This document shows, piece after piece, positions 31,751 through 39,807 of a stretch of 64,000 bases of DNA. Each line of letters opens with the position of its first letter. The stretch's first letter is position 1. Under the pieces are notes generated by a model that was given only the letters and a program-made list of their open reading frames with translations, had not been told where the DNA came from and ran no database searches. Origin of the DNA: Erythrobacter sanguineus (GTDB lineage: Bacteria > Pseudomonadota > Alphaproteobacteria > Sphingomonadales > Sphingomonadaceae); the NCBI RefSeq assembly GCF_900143235.1, contig NZ_FRDF01000004.1, positions 1 to 64,000 of the forward strand, given 5' to 3'. Made by a program: the position numbers and the translations under genes.

Positions 31751-33148
31751 CTAGAACCGGAACGGCAGGCGGATCGCCAGCGACATGTCCGGGCTGTCAT
31801 CGGTCAGCCCGATCCCGAGATTGGTGACAAGCGCAAGGCGCGGCCCGAGCGTGAAGGTCGCGCCGAAATTGGCGATCCCGACATTGGCCTGGCTGCCCAC
31901 CACCGCGCGGCGTTCCTGGGCTTCGGGGGTCAGGTGGGTGCGCTGTACCAGCCGCTGGCTGTAGGACATCGAGATGCTCGACTTGTTATTGAGGGCAAAG
32001 GCCAGCCCCGCGCCGAACTGCCACGCATCGCCCACATCGACCCGTCCGGGAAGATCACCCGGATTCTCGTCGATATCATCGAAATCGCGGGAGAAGTTGC
32101 GGAAATAGGTCAGGTTGCCGAACACCACCAGCGGATCGATTGTCTTGAGCACTGCGACGCCGAGCGATGCGCCATAGACCCCGTTGCCGGTGGCCAGACG
32201 ATCCGGCACCTGCAGATTGCCTTCGGTGTTCTCGACCTCGATGAAATCGACGCCGAAGGGATCGCGCCCGGTCGGGAACTTGACCCGCGCGCTCACCACC
32301 ACATCGGGCGAACGCAGGGTCTCGGCCTTCACCCGGTAGCTCGCCCCGATGCTGACATCGCCGAAGCCTTCGTCGTGAACCGTTCGCTCGACCAGCGCCG
32401 AGGCCGAGCCTCCCGCCCCGCCGGAACGGAAATTGGACGTGCGGTAGAGGAACGGCACGTTGGCATCGACAAACAGCCGGTCGGTGATACCGTAGCGGAT
32501 GGTCGGATCGAAGGTGAAGATATCCGACTTGATTTGATCGATGCTGATCGTGCCAAGAAAGATCGCATCAAGCGCGAGGAAGCCATTGAGCGAAATCCGC
32601 GCGTTATCGAAATGCGAATAGCCCAGCCCGAGGTCGAAACCGAGCCGGTCGCCGAAGCGGCCCTGCTGTTCCTGCGCGACTTCGACCACCGCATCGCTGG
32701 GGGCGGGAGAACGGCGATCCGGTTCCTCTCCTTCCACCCCGCTGCCCGGCGCAGGTTCATCCTGCGCCGCTCGCACGAAACCGCGATCAAGGTCCTGCTT
32801 GCGGAAGAAGGCGAGCGCCGGATCATCGGGGATCGCCAGCTTCTGCGGCGCGATATAGGCTCCGCGCAGTTCCGCCGCCTCGGCCGCTTCGATCGAGGCG
32901 AGTGGCACGGCTTCGGCCTTTTCGATCAGCGCCAGCCGCGCCTCAAGCTCGGCCAGCCGGCGGCGATACTCTGCTTCGCGCTGCTGCAGGCTTTCGACCT
33001 CCTCGCGCAAGGTTTCGACATCACCGGGTCCATCCGGCAAGTCTTGGGCGGCAGCAACCGCTGGTTGCAGGGCAAGCACACCCGCAATCGCAACCATCGC
33101 GGTCATCGGATACGAAAACTTCCTGGTCATCATCCTTCTCCCGATCAT
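31751..33148 (-). CDS. Outer-membrane barrel with coiled-coil N-terminus (FapF-like)
   Basis: 465 residues. The signal peptide ends about residue 34 (PAVAAAQ). Residues 42-80 form a coiled coil (VETLREEVESLQQREAEYRRRLAELEARLALIEKAEA). From about residue 165 to the end alternating amphipathic strands form a beta-barrel (FDLGLGYSHF, ITDRLFVDANVPFLYR, GFGDVSIGASYRVK), ending in LAIRLPFRF with the terminal Phe of outer-membrane proteins. Coiled coil plus barrel is the architecture of FapF, the pore that exports Fap amyloid subunits. It overlaps the upstream stop (TAATG). ATGs at 33133 and 33130 are alternative starts. Last gene of the operon. Confidence 0.8.
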   Translation of the reverse strand: MIGRRMMTRKFSYPMTAMVAIAGVLALQPAVAAAQDLPDGPGDVETLREEVESLQQREAEYRRRLAELEARLALIEKAEAVPLASIEAAEAAELRGAYIAPQKLAIPDDPALAFFRKQDLDRGFVRAAQDEPAPGSGVEGEEPDRRSPAPSDAVVEVAQEQQGRFGDRLGFDLGLGYSHFDNARISLNGFLALDAIFLGTISIDQIKSDIFTFDPTIRYGITDRLFVDANVPFLYRTSNFRSGGAGGSASALVERTVHDEGFGDVSIGASYRVKAETLRSPDVVVSARVKFPTGRDPFGVDFIEVENTEGNLQVPDRLATGNGVYGASLGVAVLKTIDPLVVFGNLTYFRNFSRDFDDIDENPGDLPGRVDVGDAWQFGAGLAFALNNKSSISMSYSQRLVQRTHLTPEAQERRAVVGSQANVGIANFGATFTLGPRLALVTNLGIGLTDDSPDMSLAIRLPFRF

Positions 33149-33738
33149 TATGGATTAAGCAGTTTCCACAGGGTGGCTGGGTCCGGCACGCCGGTTTCAT
33201 TGAGCCTGACGCTGCGCTGGAAATCGCGGAAAGCGTCGCGCAAGGCGGGCGTGTAGGTGCCGTCCTCGGCGCCTGAGTAAAGCCCGCGCAATTGCAGCGC
33301 GGCCTGCGCGCGGCGCAGGATCGTCTCGTAAACAAAGGCACGGTTCTGTCCGTCGCCCACCTCGAGCATCTGCGAAAAGCGCGCGATCCGGTACGGACGC
33401 AGCCCCCCCACCATCCGCTGCGTCACCCCGACCAGCCGGTCTTCAGGGTGTTGCGCGCAGTGGTTCTCGACGATCAGATCAAGCGCGGCGGCATTGTGCC
33501 ACGGGGTCAGATCGAAGGTATCGGGCTCGTAGAGATTGGCCGCGCTCAGATAGCCTTCGATGAAGCCGATCATGCGCTGGTAATCGGGCGAGGTGGTATC
33601 CCCCCGTGCCGCGATAAAGCGCTCGCAGGTCAGCATTCCGGCGCCTTCGACGGCAAACTGGCGCGGGTTGTCCTGGGCGTTGGCCGCAACCAGCGGTGCA
33701 ACCGCCAAAAGGCCTGGCGCAAGCAAATGCATTTTCAT
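33148..33738 (-). CDS. Exported protein with peptidoglycan-binding-like C-terminus
   Basis: 196 residues. The signal peptide is MKMHLLAPGLLAVAPLVAANA. The N-terminal mature part (LTCERFIAARGDTTSPDYQRMIGFIEGYLSAAN...TPWHNAAALDLIVENHCAQHPEDRLVGV) resembles the small helical Rap1a/Tai-like or HdeA-like periplasmic domain with paired cysteines. Residues 145-196 (LQLRGLYSGAEDGTYTPALRDAFRDFQRSVRLNETGVPDPATLWKLL) match a peptidoglycan-binding type 1 repeat. It may anchor the secretion apparatus to the cell wall. It has no counterpart in the Pseudomonas fap operon as I know it. Confidence 0.75.
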   Translation of the reverse strand: MKMHLLAPGLLAVAPLVAANAQDNPRQFAVEGAGMLTCERFIAARGDTTSPDYQRMIGFIEGYLSAANLYEPDTFDLTPWHNAAALDLIVENHCAQHPEDRLVGVTQRMVGGLRPYRIARFSQMLEVGDGQNRAFVYETILRRAQAALQLRGLYSGAEDGTYTPALRDAFRDFQRSVRLNETGVPDPATLWKLLNP

Positions 33739-33770
33739 CTCGATGTCTCCCCGATTGTGGCCCGCCTTCG

Positions 33771-34628
33771 TCAGAAGCCGTGGCCTTTCATTGCGCTCAG
33801 CGCCTCCTGCGCGCGCACGATCTGCTGATTCTGCAAGGCATCGACGCCGAAGATCACCGACGCCCGGTTCTCGATCATGTTGCTGTCGCTCACGAGAATG
33901 GTCTGCTGGAGCAGCTGGCCGATATCGCCGCCCGCAAGCTGGCTGGTGCTGTCGAGCCCGCCATTGCCGCTCATGATGATGCCAAGCTGGTTGTCGGCCA
34001 TGCGGAAGTGGATCCGGTCACCATCGGGAAAGGCGATGTCGACGGGGCCGCCAGCGGCATTCATCCCCGCTTGCGACAGCGCCGGCACCGCCGAGGACGG
34101 CACGATCATCACCTGCATCCCGTTGAGCGCACGATTATCCGCCCCGGCGATGACATTGGCCTGCGCAGCCCCCGAAAAGGTCTCCAGCGCGCCCACCCCA
34201 AAGGCATCCTGCGGCGGGATATAGGGCACGTAACCTTCGTGGATATCGGTGACATCCATTCCCGGATCGCCGCCCGTCTCGCCACCCCGCGACCACGCGA
34301 TCATCAGTTGCGGAACCGGCGCCCCGCCATTGCCGCCCGGCAGGAAATCGACACTGAACAGCAGCCGCGCAAGGGTGGTCACCCCGCTCGCATCCTGCCA
34401 GCTGGTGAGCATGGTGATCCCGAAGAACGAGACCGATTGCGGGGTCACAAACTTGCCGCGCATGTCGGCCAGCTCGTCGTCGGCAACCAGCATCGCCCCG
34501 CCAAGGGCCGAAAGGTCGGGCTTGCCGGCGGCAACCGGGGCCGCAGCCAGCGCGCAGGCGAGCGCGATGAGGGTGGAGCTGCGCCGGGCCTTGGCGCGGT
34601 CAGACTTGCGAAACGTACACATTGTCAT
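33771..34628 (-). CDS. Exported protein, FapE-like candidate
   Basis: 285 residues; ATG 34628 or 34622. The signal peptide ends near APVAAG. The mature part begins with LVADDELADMRGKFVTPQSVSFFGITMLTSWQDASG, and the C-terminus has DIGQLLQQTILVSDSNMIENRASVIFGVDALQNQQIVRAQEAL. A short exported protein with a DDELADMRGKF start next to a C39-like lipoprotein and repeat proteins is what is expected for FapE, a minor fibre-associated component. The link to FapE rests on position and this motif and should be treated as tentative. It starts 6 bases after the C39 gene ends. Confidence 0.65.
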   Translation of the reverse strand: MTMCTFRKSDRAKARRSSTLIALACALAAAPVAAGKPDLSALGGAMLVADDELADMRGKFVTPQSVSFFGITMLTSWQDASGVTTLARLLFSVDFLPGGNGGAPVPQLMIAWSRGGETGGDPGMDVTDIHEGYVPYIPPQDAFGVGALETFSGAAQANVIAGADNRALNGMQVMIVPSSAVPALSQAGMNAAGGPVDIAFPDGDRIHFRMADNQLGIIMSGNGGLDSTSQLAGGDIGQLLQQTILVSDSNMIENRASVIFGVDALQNQQIVRAQEALSAMKGHGF

Positions 34629-34634
34629 GTTCCT

Positions 34635-35369
34635 TCAGAACGAAATTCGCGGGCCGAACCCGAATTCGGCCAGCTCGGCGCCGGGTATTGTCGCGGTAAG
34701 CTCGAGCAGGCGCTTGGCGGAGAGCGGCTCGGGCGGGTTGAGCAGGATGTTGTCGGCAACGTAGCCTTCGCCCGAGACGACAAAGAGGATGCCGTTCCAG
34801 GCCTCCTCGAACCGCGGGCGGGTCATGGTCATGTTGCCAAGCGCCGGATCGCCGATCGCCACCCGGTCATCCCAGGCGCGGCGGACGACCACGAAATGCT
34901 TGTAACCCCGGATGTCGAGCAGCACGATCGAAGGCACTTCAAGTTCACGCAGCGTCGCGTAATCGACCCGGTATCCTTCGGCCTGATAGTCGACCGACTG
35001 GGCATAGGTCTTCATGTCGAGCAGGGAGAAGCCCTTCTGCCGCACGATGTCGGGATCAGCGACGCGCAGCATGTTGACCAGCACCTGCTGTTCGGTGGTC
35101 TGGCGGCCAAAGGCGTAGTTGAAGATGGTCGCAAGCGCGGCCGCGCCGCAGCTGAAATCGGTGCGCTGGCGCACGAGGTTTGTGAATTTGCGATCTTTCC
35201 AGCTGTCGAGAGAGACAGCCAGCGTGGGAGCGGTCGTGCTCACCGCGCCAAGCCATAGCGGGGTTGCCGTGCCTTCGGGCACTGTCGAACAGCCGCCAGC
35301 CAGAGCGCAGGCCAGCAGTCCGGGAACGAACGCCAGCCGTGTCTGCATCGGATGCTTCATCTGTGCCAT
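34635..35369 (-). CDS. C39-peptidase-like lipoprotein (FapD-like)
   Basis: 244 residues from ATG 35369. The lipobox LAGGC is at residue 27. The papain-like C39 fold has DFSCGAAALATIFNYAF (C74), YKHFVVVRRAWDDR (H158) and IGDPALG (D174), a complete catalytic triad. Stand-alone C39 domains without an ABC transporter are the hallmark of FapD in Fap amyloid operons, where the protein is needed for fibre export. It sits between the repeat-protein genes and the FapE-like gene, with two hairpins separating it from the fibre gene. Confidence 0.85.
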   Translation of the reverse strand: MAQMKHPMQTRLAFVPGLLACALAGGCSTVPEGTATPLWLGAVSTTAPTLAVSLDSWKDRKFTNLVRQRTDFSCGAAALATIFNYAFGRQTTEQQVLVNMLRVADPDIVRQKGFSLLDMKTYAQSVDYQAEGYRVDYATLRELEVPSIVLLDIRGYKHFVVVRRAWDDRVAIGDPALGNMTMTRPRFEEAWNGILFVVSGEGYVADNILLNPPEPLSAKRLLELTATIPGAELAEFGFGPRISF

Positions 35370-35419
35370 CACCCTCTCCCCTGATCGCGCCCCTGATTGT
35401 TTTTCCCCCCAGGTGATCA

Positions 35420-35444
35420 GGGGAAGGGCGCGAAGCCCTTCCCC
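35420..35444 (-). other. Intra-operon hairpin 1, 10-bp perfect stem
   Basis: GGGGAAGGGC-GCGAA-GCCCTTCCCC in the 173-base space between the fibre gene and the C39 gene. No U-tract follows in the minus direction, so it more likely stabilises the upstream mRNA or partly blocks transcription than terminates fully. Confidence 0.75.
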
Positions 35445-35451
35445 GTCACGG

Positions 35452-35489
35452 CCGGCAGATCCTTGCTCGGGGGGACCTGGATCTGCCGG
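35452..35489 (-). other. Intra-operon hairpin 2, 11-bp perfect stem
   Basis: CCGGCAGATCC and GGATCTGCCGG with a 16-base loop, directly after hairpin 1 in the same gap. Two such stems next to each other support stoichiometric control between fibre subunit and export machinery. Confidence 0.75.
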
Positions 35490-35542
35490 TGGCCTTCCGC
35501 CCATGGGTCGCAATGTGGCGGAAGCCCGTAGCCTGACGACGA

Positions 35543-36583
35543 TCAGTCCGGATCGCCGCCGCCGGTCCCGCCGCCATTGGCAGGCGCACCGCCCGCCGAG
35601 GAGGCGATGGTCAGAGCATTGAGCTGCTGGTTGCCCACGCCCGAGGCGAAGTTCACCCCGACGTTGCCCGAGGTGCCGTCGATCACCAGGCCGGTGACCA
35701 GATTCTGGCTGTCCTGCTGCTCGACAAAGCTCAGGGTCGAGGTCTGGATCAGCCCGGCATTGGCTTCGGCGAGGGTCGTATCGTTCGCCACCGCGAGGGT
35801 CATCAGGTTGGCCTGCTGGTTGAGGCTACCCGCCGCTGCGTTGACACCGATATTGCCCGAACCGGCGATCGTCCCGCCAAGCACCGAATTGCGGTCGCGG
35901 AAGTTGTTATTGTCACCGCCCAATTCGGGATCATCGCCCGGCGAGGTGAAGCCCGGCGTTCCCTGCTGGCTCACGCCGAGCTGCGACTGGAACGCGGTGG
36001 TCGAAGCTTCCGACCAGCCGCCAACGGCATCATCCGAAGCATTGCTCGAGGTCGCCAGCGTTGCCGAGTTCATCTGCATGTTGAAGTAGCCGGCAGCCAG
36101 GTTGATCCCGGTATTGCCCGAGGAATCGATCGCGAAGCTATCGACCGTGTTGATCACCGGGGCGAAATAGCCAGCCCGGATCTGCGGTTCGAGCACGCCA
36201 TCGATCAGGCCGTCATTCGGGTCATTGCCCGCTTCGCTCCAGCCCGGGCCGAACACCGGATCGACATAGCCGTTCTCGCCGTTGAGCTCGTTCTCCTCAC
36301 GATACGTGACGGCAACACCTTGCAGCAGCTGCTTGGCATCGGTGATCGCCACCGCCGCGCTGTCGACCGCGATTTCGCCGGTGACAAAGGCACCGCCGAG
36401 AATGCCGACCAGCTTGACGAAGGTCGCATCGGTGGTGAGGCTGGTGTCGATGTTGTTGCTGTATTCAATGTCGACACTGGCATCGACCTCGACATCGAGC
36501 GGCGCTCCGTTGTGGTTCTGCGCCATGGCGGGCATGGCAACGAATGCTGCGGCCGCCGTGGTTGCAAGCAATAGCTTTTTCAT
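35543..36583 (-). CDS. Three-repeat secreted protein, FapB/FapC-like amyloid subunit candidate
   Basis: 346 residues with an AAGGAG site. The signal peptide is MKKLLLATTAAAAFVAMPAMA. Three imperfect repeats, R1 (156-178, GNTGINLAAGYFNMQMNSATL), R2 (243-266, GNIGVNAAAGSLNQQANLMTL) and R3 (306-328, GNVGVNFASGVGNQQLNALTI), share G-N-x-G-x-N-x-A-x-G-x-x-N-x-Q-x-N. They are separated by linkers of about 64 and 39 residues rich in D, G, N and S. Three Asn/Gln-rich repeats with two linkers is the architecture of FapB and FapC. The C-terminus is Gly/Asp-rich. It is probably the main or nucleating fibre subunit; the length of the first 150 residues is unusual. Confidence 0.8.
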   Translation of the reverse strand: MKKLLLATTAAAAFVAMPAMAQNHNGAPLDVEVDASVDIEYSNNIDTSLTTDATFVKLVGILGGAFVTGEIAVDSAAVAITDAKQLLQGVAVTYREENELNGENGYVDPVFGPGWSEAGNDPNDGLIDGVLEPQIRAGYFAPVINTVDSFAIDSSGNTGINLAAGYFNMQMNSATLATSSNASDDAVGGWSEASTTAFQSQLGVSQQGTPGFTSPGDDPELGGDNNNFRDRNSVLGGTIAGSGNIGVNAAAGSLNQQANLMTLAVANDTTLAEANAGLIQTSTLSFVEQQDSQNLVTGLVIDGTSGNVGVNFASGVGNQQLNALTIASSAGGAPANGGGTGGGDPD

Positions 36584-36604
36584 CTCACTTCTCCTTCATT
36601 TACC

Positions 36605-37207
36605 TCAGGGTTGCCCGCTGGCCGTCACGGTCAGCGAGAAGGTGTTGGCAGAGGAATTCCTCTCGCCACCAATCAGGTTGGCCTGGAACACGCCGCTGCC
36701 CTGACCGAAGGCATCATCGTCAATGGCGATGAGGTCGTTCGGCCCGGTCGCGGCGAGTGCCGTGCCCCCGGATGGTTCGATCGGCGCGCGCGTTTGCTGG
36801 AGCTGCTGGTCCGTCAGCGCGCCCGCCTGGCCGATCACCAGCGCCGCCAGATTGGCAGACTGGTTGTGGGTTCCGGCCGTGATGTTGATACTGGCAAGGC
36901 CCGAAAGCCCCGAAAATGCCCCCGGCCCGAGCACGATCCGGGTGGCGCGATCGGCGCTGCCCGCATCGGCGTGCTGGACGATCCGGTCTTGACCAAGAGC
37001 CACATCGCCGATCGCGATAACCGCGCTTGATACCTGCTGGTTGCGGTTTCCCGCCACGATGTTGACAGCTAGCCGCCCGCTATGGCCTGCGCCCTCGCCG
37101 CCGGTCAGGATCACCTTGTCAACCGGCTGTTCGCCGGCTTCTGCGGCAAGGCTGCCCGGCGGCAAGACCAGTCCCGCAGCGAGCGCAATCAGCGCGAGAC
37201 GGCTCAC
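36605..37207 (-). CDS. Second repeat protein of the amyloid-like operon
   Basis: 200 residues. The signal peptide ends near GSLAAEA. Three degenerate repeats, at 44-66 (LAVNIVAGNRNQQVSSAVIA), 102-125 (ASINITAGTHNQSANLAALV) and 171-195 (VFQANLIGGERNSSANTFSL), carry the N-x-x-(A/G)-G-x-x-N-x-(Q/S) core of the larger neighbour. It is likely a minor or nucleating subunit (FapA/FapB role). Its ATG overlaps the upstream stop by four bases. It lies 21 bases before the main repeat-protein gene. Confidence 0.78.
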   Translation of the reverse strand: MSRLALIALAAGLVLPPGSLAAEAGEQPVDKVILTGGEGAGHSGRLAVNIVAGNRNQQVSSAVIAIGDVALGQDRIVQHADAGSADRATRIVLGPGAFSGLSGLASINITAGTHNQSANLAALVIGQAGALTDQQLQQTRAPIEPSGGTALAATGPNDLIAIDDDAFGQGSGVFQANLIGGERNSSANTFSLTVTASGQP

Positions 37208-37740
37208 GGGCGACCTCCGGTAATGGCCGAGAGGCTGCCAAGCGCGCCTGACAGCGCCCCCATTGCCTGACCGATGGCCGAACCGCCTGAAAGACTCGCA
37301 GTTTCAGAGGCGACAAGCGCGCCCGTCTGCGATGGCTGCGCACCCCCGCCGAGCGGCGCGAAGTCCGACATCGCGGCCAGCGGTGCTGTCAGCGGCAGCG
37401 AACTGGTGACGCGCGATGTCTCGCTATCGGTCAAGGGAGCAAGGCCGAGCGCGATGGTGCCGGTGATGGCCCCGGTCGGCGCCGTCACCGTCGCATGGCT
37501 TCTGCCGGGAAAATGCGGATCGCCAATGGCGTGGCCCACATCGCGGGCATAAATGATCTCGCCTTCCTTGGCGGGAGCCGGCGCGGGAAGGGTTGACGCG
37601 GCCTGATCACCGGCAAGCACCGGTTGCGCAAGGCCGACAGACAGCACGGCCACCACCAATCCCGGTACCAATCCCGGCACCAATCCCGGCACCAATCCCG
37701 AAGCCAGTCGATGTGCAGCGGCGCAATGGGCCTGTGGCAT
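37204..37740 (-). CDS. Exported protein, first gene of amyloid-like operon
   Basis: 178 residues from ATG 37740, preceded by AGGAGG. The unusual signal peptide contains GLVP repeated three times plus GLV before VAVLSVGLAQPVLAG. The mature part has EGEIIYARDVGHAIGDPHFPGRSHATVTAPTGAITGTIALGLAPLTDSETSRV and a Gly/Ser/Ala-rich C-terminus (GSAIGQAMGALSGALGSLSAITGG). No family is recognised for certain. By position it may play a FapA-like chaperone or early role. It is translationally coupled to the next gene (ATGA). Confidence 0.72.
   Translation of the reverse strand: MPQAHCAAAHRLASGLVPGLVPGLVPGLVVAVLSVGLAQPVLAGDQAASTLPAPAPAKEGEIIYARDVGHAIGDPHFPGRSHATVTAPTGAITGTIALGLAPLTDSETSRVTSSLPLTAPLAAMSDFAPLGGGAQPSQTGALVASETASLSGGSAIGQAMGALSGALGSLSAITGGRP
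37655..37700. repeat. 12-bp tandem repeat inside a signal-peptide coding region
   Basis: Units ACCAATCCCGGT/C on the plus strand, three full copies and a partial fourth. On the coding strand each unit encodes Gly-Leu-Val-Pro. Copy changes keep the frame but lengthen or shorten the signal peptide core. Confidence 0.85.
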
Positions 37741-37937
37741 GATCCCTCCTGTTGCCTGCCAGATCGGGCAAGCGAAAATAATGTTCGCATCCAAAAACTT
37801 ATGCGGCCATTGATTGTCTGTAAGGATCGATGAAATGCAGGGTTTCAAAAATACGGTTTTATACTAAACAAAATTTAACTATTGCATCATGACAATATAA
37901 ATTTCGTCCATCGCGATTATTGGCTAGTCAAAATTTT
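37741..37937 (-). promoter_or_regulatory. AT-rich leader/promoter region of the amyloid-like operon
   Basis: About 197 bases, strikingly AT-rich from about 37840 to 37937 (runs such as GGTTTTATACTAAACAAAAT and AATATAAATTT) in an otherwise high-GC window. No coding frame is present. It contains several possible -10 elements on both strands. The AT-rich tract also covers the 3' end of the LuxR gene. A silencer (H-NS/MucR-like) or regulator target is plausible. Confidence 0.6.
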
Positions 37938-38528
37938 CTATATGCAGAAACTTGTTATTCTGCTGAACATTTCTTCTTTGGTTTTGACGCCAATCTTCTG
38001 ATGACACTGGCGGATATGCGCCCGTATCGTGTGGATCGAGTTGCTGCGCTTTTTCGCAATCGCCTGCGGTGCGCGGCCCTCCATCAGGTCGGCAACGATC
38101 CGTGCCTCGCAATCCGTTAGGCCGAACAGCTTCTGCAGGTCGGCAATGCGCGGCAATCCATTATGTCCGGGGATGGCGAGCACGAGGCACACATGCTCTT
38201 CGTCCACCGCCGCTGCCCGCACCAGCAGAGGCGGGCCGCCAGCTGGCGGCTCCATGACGGCAATCTCGGTCTCATCGCCGCGCACCGCCAGCAGCCGCGC
38301 AATGGTTCCCGCGCGGGCCGCACCCTGGCCATCGGGCCACAGGGTTCTGGCACGGTCCCATTCCGCCTCGCTTGCCTGGGGCAGCGGATTGCGCGAGCTC
38401 GCCTGCACCTTGCCGCCGCGATCAACGATCACGCGCGCCTTGCCATCGAGGCGCGTCAGGCAGTCGAGCAGGGATGCGACTTCGGGGCTTGTTGCTGAAT
38501 GCGAACTGGTCTTGTGGGCGGTGGTCAT
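37938..38528 (-). CDS. LuxR-type transcriptional regulator of the amyloid-like operon
   Basis: 196 residues from ATG 38528, chosen for its AGGGGA site; an ATG at 38561 is also in frame. The C-terminal LuxR helix-turn-helix covers about residues 133-196 (LFGLTDCEARIVADLMEGRAPQAIAKKRSNSIHTIRAHIRQCHQKIGVKTKEEMFSRI). The N-terminal part looks like a PAS-like ligand domain (ARVIVDRGGKVQASSRNPL). No receiver residues are seen. It is followed at 197 bases by the operon on the same strand and is its likely regulator. Confidence 0.85.
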   Translation of the reverse strand: MTTAHKTSSHSATSPEVASLLDCLTRLDGKARVIVDRGGKVQASSRNPLPQASEAEWDRARTLWPDGQGAARAGTIARLLAVRGDETEIAVMEPPAGGPPLLVRAAAVDEEHVCLVLAIPGHNGLPRIADLQKLFGLTDCEARIVADLMEGRAPQAIAKKRSNSIHTIRAHIRQCHQKIGVKTKEEMFSRITSFCI

Positions 38529-38802
38529 CTGGGTCCCCTGCGATTGGCTGCTGGCCGCCATCCGCTAACGCGCAGCGGACACGGCTTGAACGATGCACCT
38601 TGGAAATGCCTGAATTTCGCAAGGATCGGCCATCCGCAAACTTCCCGATAGGCCCTGTCGCGTCTCTCTTTGTTGCAGGTCAGACGCGGAGGCGGAGATG
38701 CGTCCGGATCGCAGAACGGCCTTGTGCCGCAGGCTCCGGCTTGCGATTGCCGCAATTGCTTTGGGCTTCTAATGTCGCGCGGCAGCAGGGAACCAACAAC
38801 CG

Positions 38803-39807
38803 ATGACCACTTGGCGTCTGGCGGGCCAGATTGACGATATCAGGGTGCCGCTGGCCGATGTGCAGCAGCGCGCAGAGGTTTGCGCAATCGCCACACTGGT
38901 CGAGATTTCAGGTTCCGCCCCGCGCGATCCGGGCGCGCAGATGCTGATCAGCGCCGATGACTATTGGGGTTTCCTTTCGGGCGGCTGCATCGAAGCCGAT
39001 GTCGCCCGCCATGGACGCGAGGCCATGGCGGCGGGCGCAGCGCGGCGGCTGCGCTATGGCGAGGGCAGCCCGTGGATCGACATCAAACTTGCCTGCGGCA
39101 GCGGGATCACGGTGCTGGTCGAACCGGTCGCGGCCACAGATCAGGCGGTGGCATCCCTGCTGGACAGCCATGTCACGCGCCGTCCGGTGCTGTGGCAGAG
39201 TGATGGCGCAACCCGCAATGTGGTGGCTGGCGGCGATGCACCGGCTTTCGCATGGGATGGCGCACACTATGCCAGACTGTTCGAGCCCGTCCCGCGCCTT
39301 GTCCTGATCGGCGAAGATGGAACCGCATTGGCCGCTGCGGCGATGGCCGTGCAGGCGGGCATGGAGGCGGTGCTGATCACGCCGGGTGGCCCCGATCAGC
39401 CGCCCTTTCCCGGGATTGCCTATCACCGCGCTGCTGCCCCTGAGGCACTTGCTGCGATCGGCATCGACCGCTGGACCGCGATCGCGGTGCTTTCGCATGA
39501 TCGCGAGGATGACGAGCGCGGACTGGCCGCTGCGCTGGTTTCGGATGCGTTCCATGTCGGCGCGATCGGCGCAAGGGCGCGGCTTGAGGCGCGCATAGCC
39601 AAGCTTCGCGGCCACGGGGTGAGCGAGGCAGACATTGCCCGGCTCCACGCGCCGATCGGGCTTCACGGCTTCGGCAAGGCTCCGCGCGACATCGCGCTGT
39701 CGCTGGTGGCACAGGTGGCGTGCGCCTTCCACGCCCGCTCGGCAGCGGAGAGATCTGAACGATTGTCGATATCCAGCACCGCGCCCATCGCATCAGTATC
39801 GAGATAG
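38803..39807 (+). CDS. XdhC/CoxI-family molybdenum-enzyme maturation factor
   Basis: 334 residues. The N-terminal XdhC/CoxI domain (CAIATLVEISGSAPRDPGAQMLISADDYWGFLSGGCIEADVARHG) and the C-terminal Rossmann-like XdhC domain (RLVLIGEDGTALAAAAMAVQAGMEAVLITPGG, AIAVLSHDREDDERGLAAAL, GAIGARARLEARIAKLRGHGV) are clear. It inserts or sulfurates the molybdenum cofactor of xanthine-oxidase-type enzymes. Its last 145 bases overlap antisense with the MobA-like gene; the conserved domain ends just before that overlap. Confidence 0.93.
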   Translation: MTTWRLAGQIDDIRVPLADVQQRAEVCAIATLVEISGSAPRDPGAQMLISADDYWGFLSGGCIEADVARHGREAMAAGAARRLRYGEGSPWIDIKLACGSGITVLVEPVAATDQAVASLLDSHVTRRPVLWQSDGATRNVVAGGDAPAFAWDGAHYARLFEPVPRLVLIGEDGTALAAAAMAVQAGMEAVLITPGGPDQPPFPGIAYHRAAAPEALAAIGIDRWTAIAVLSHDREDDERGLAAALVSDAFHVGAIGARARLEARIAKLRGHGVSEADIARLHAPIGLHGFGKAPRDIALSLVAQVACAFHARSAAERSERLSISSTAPIASVSR

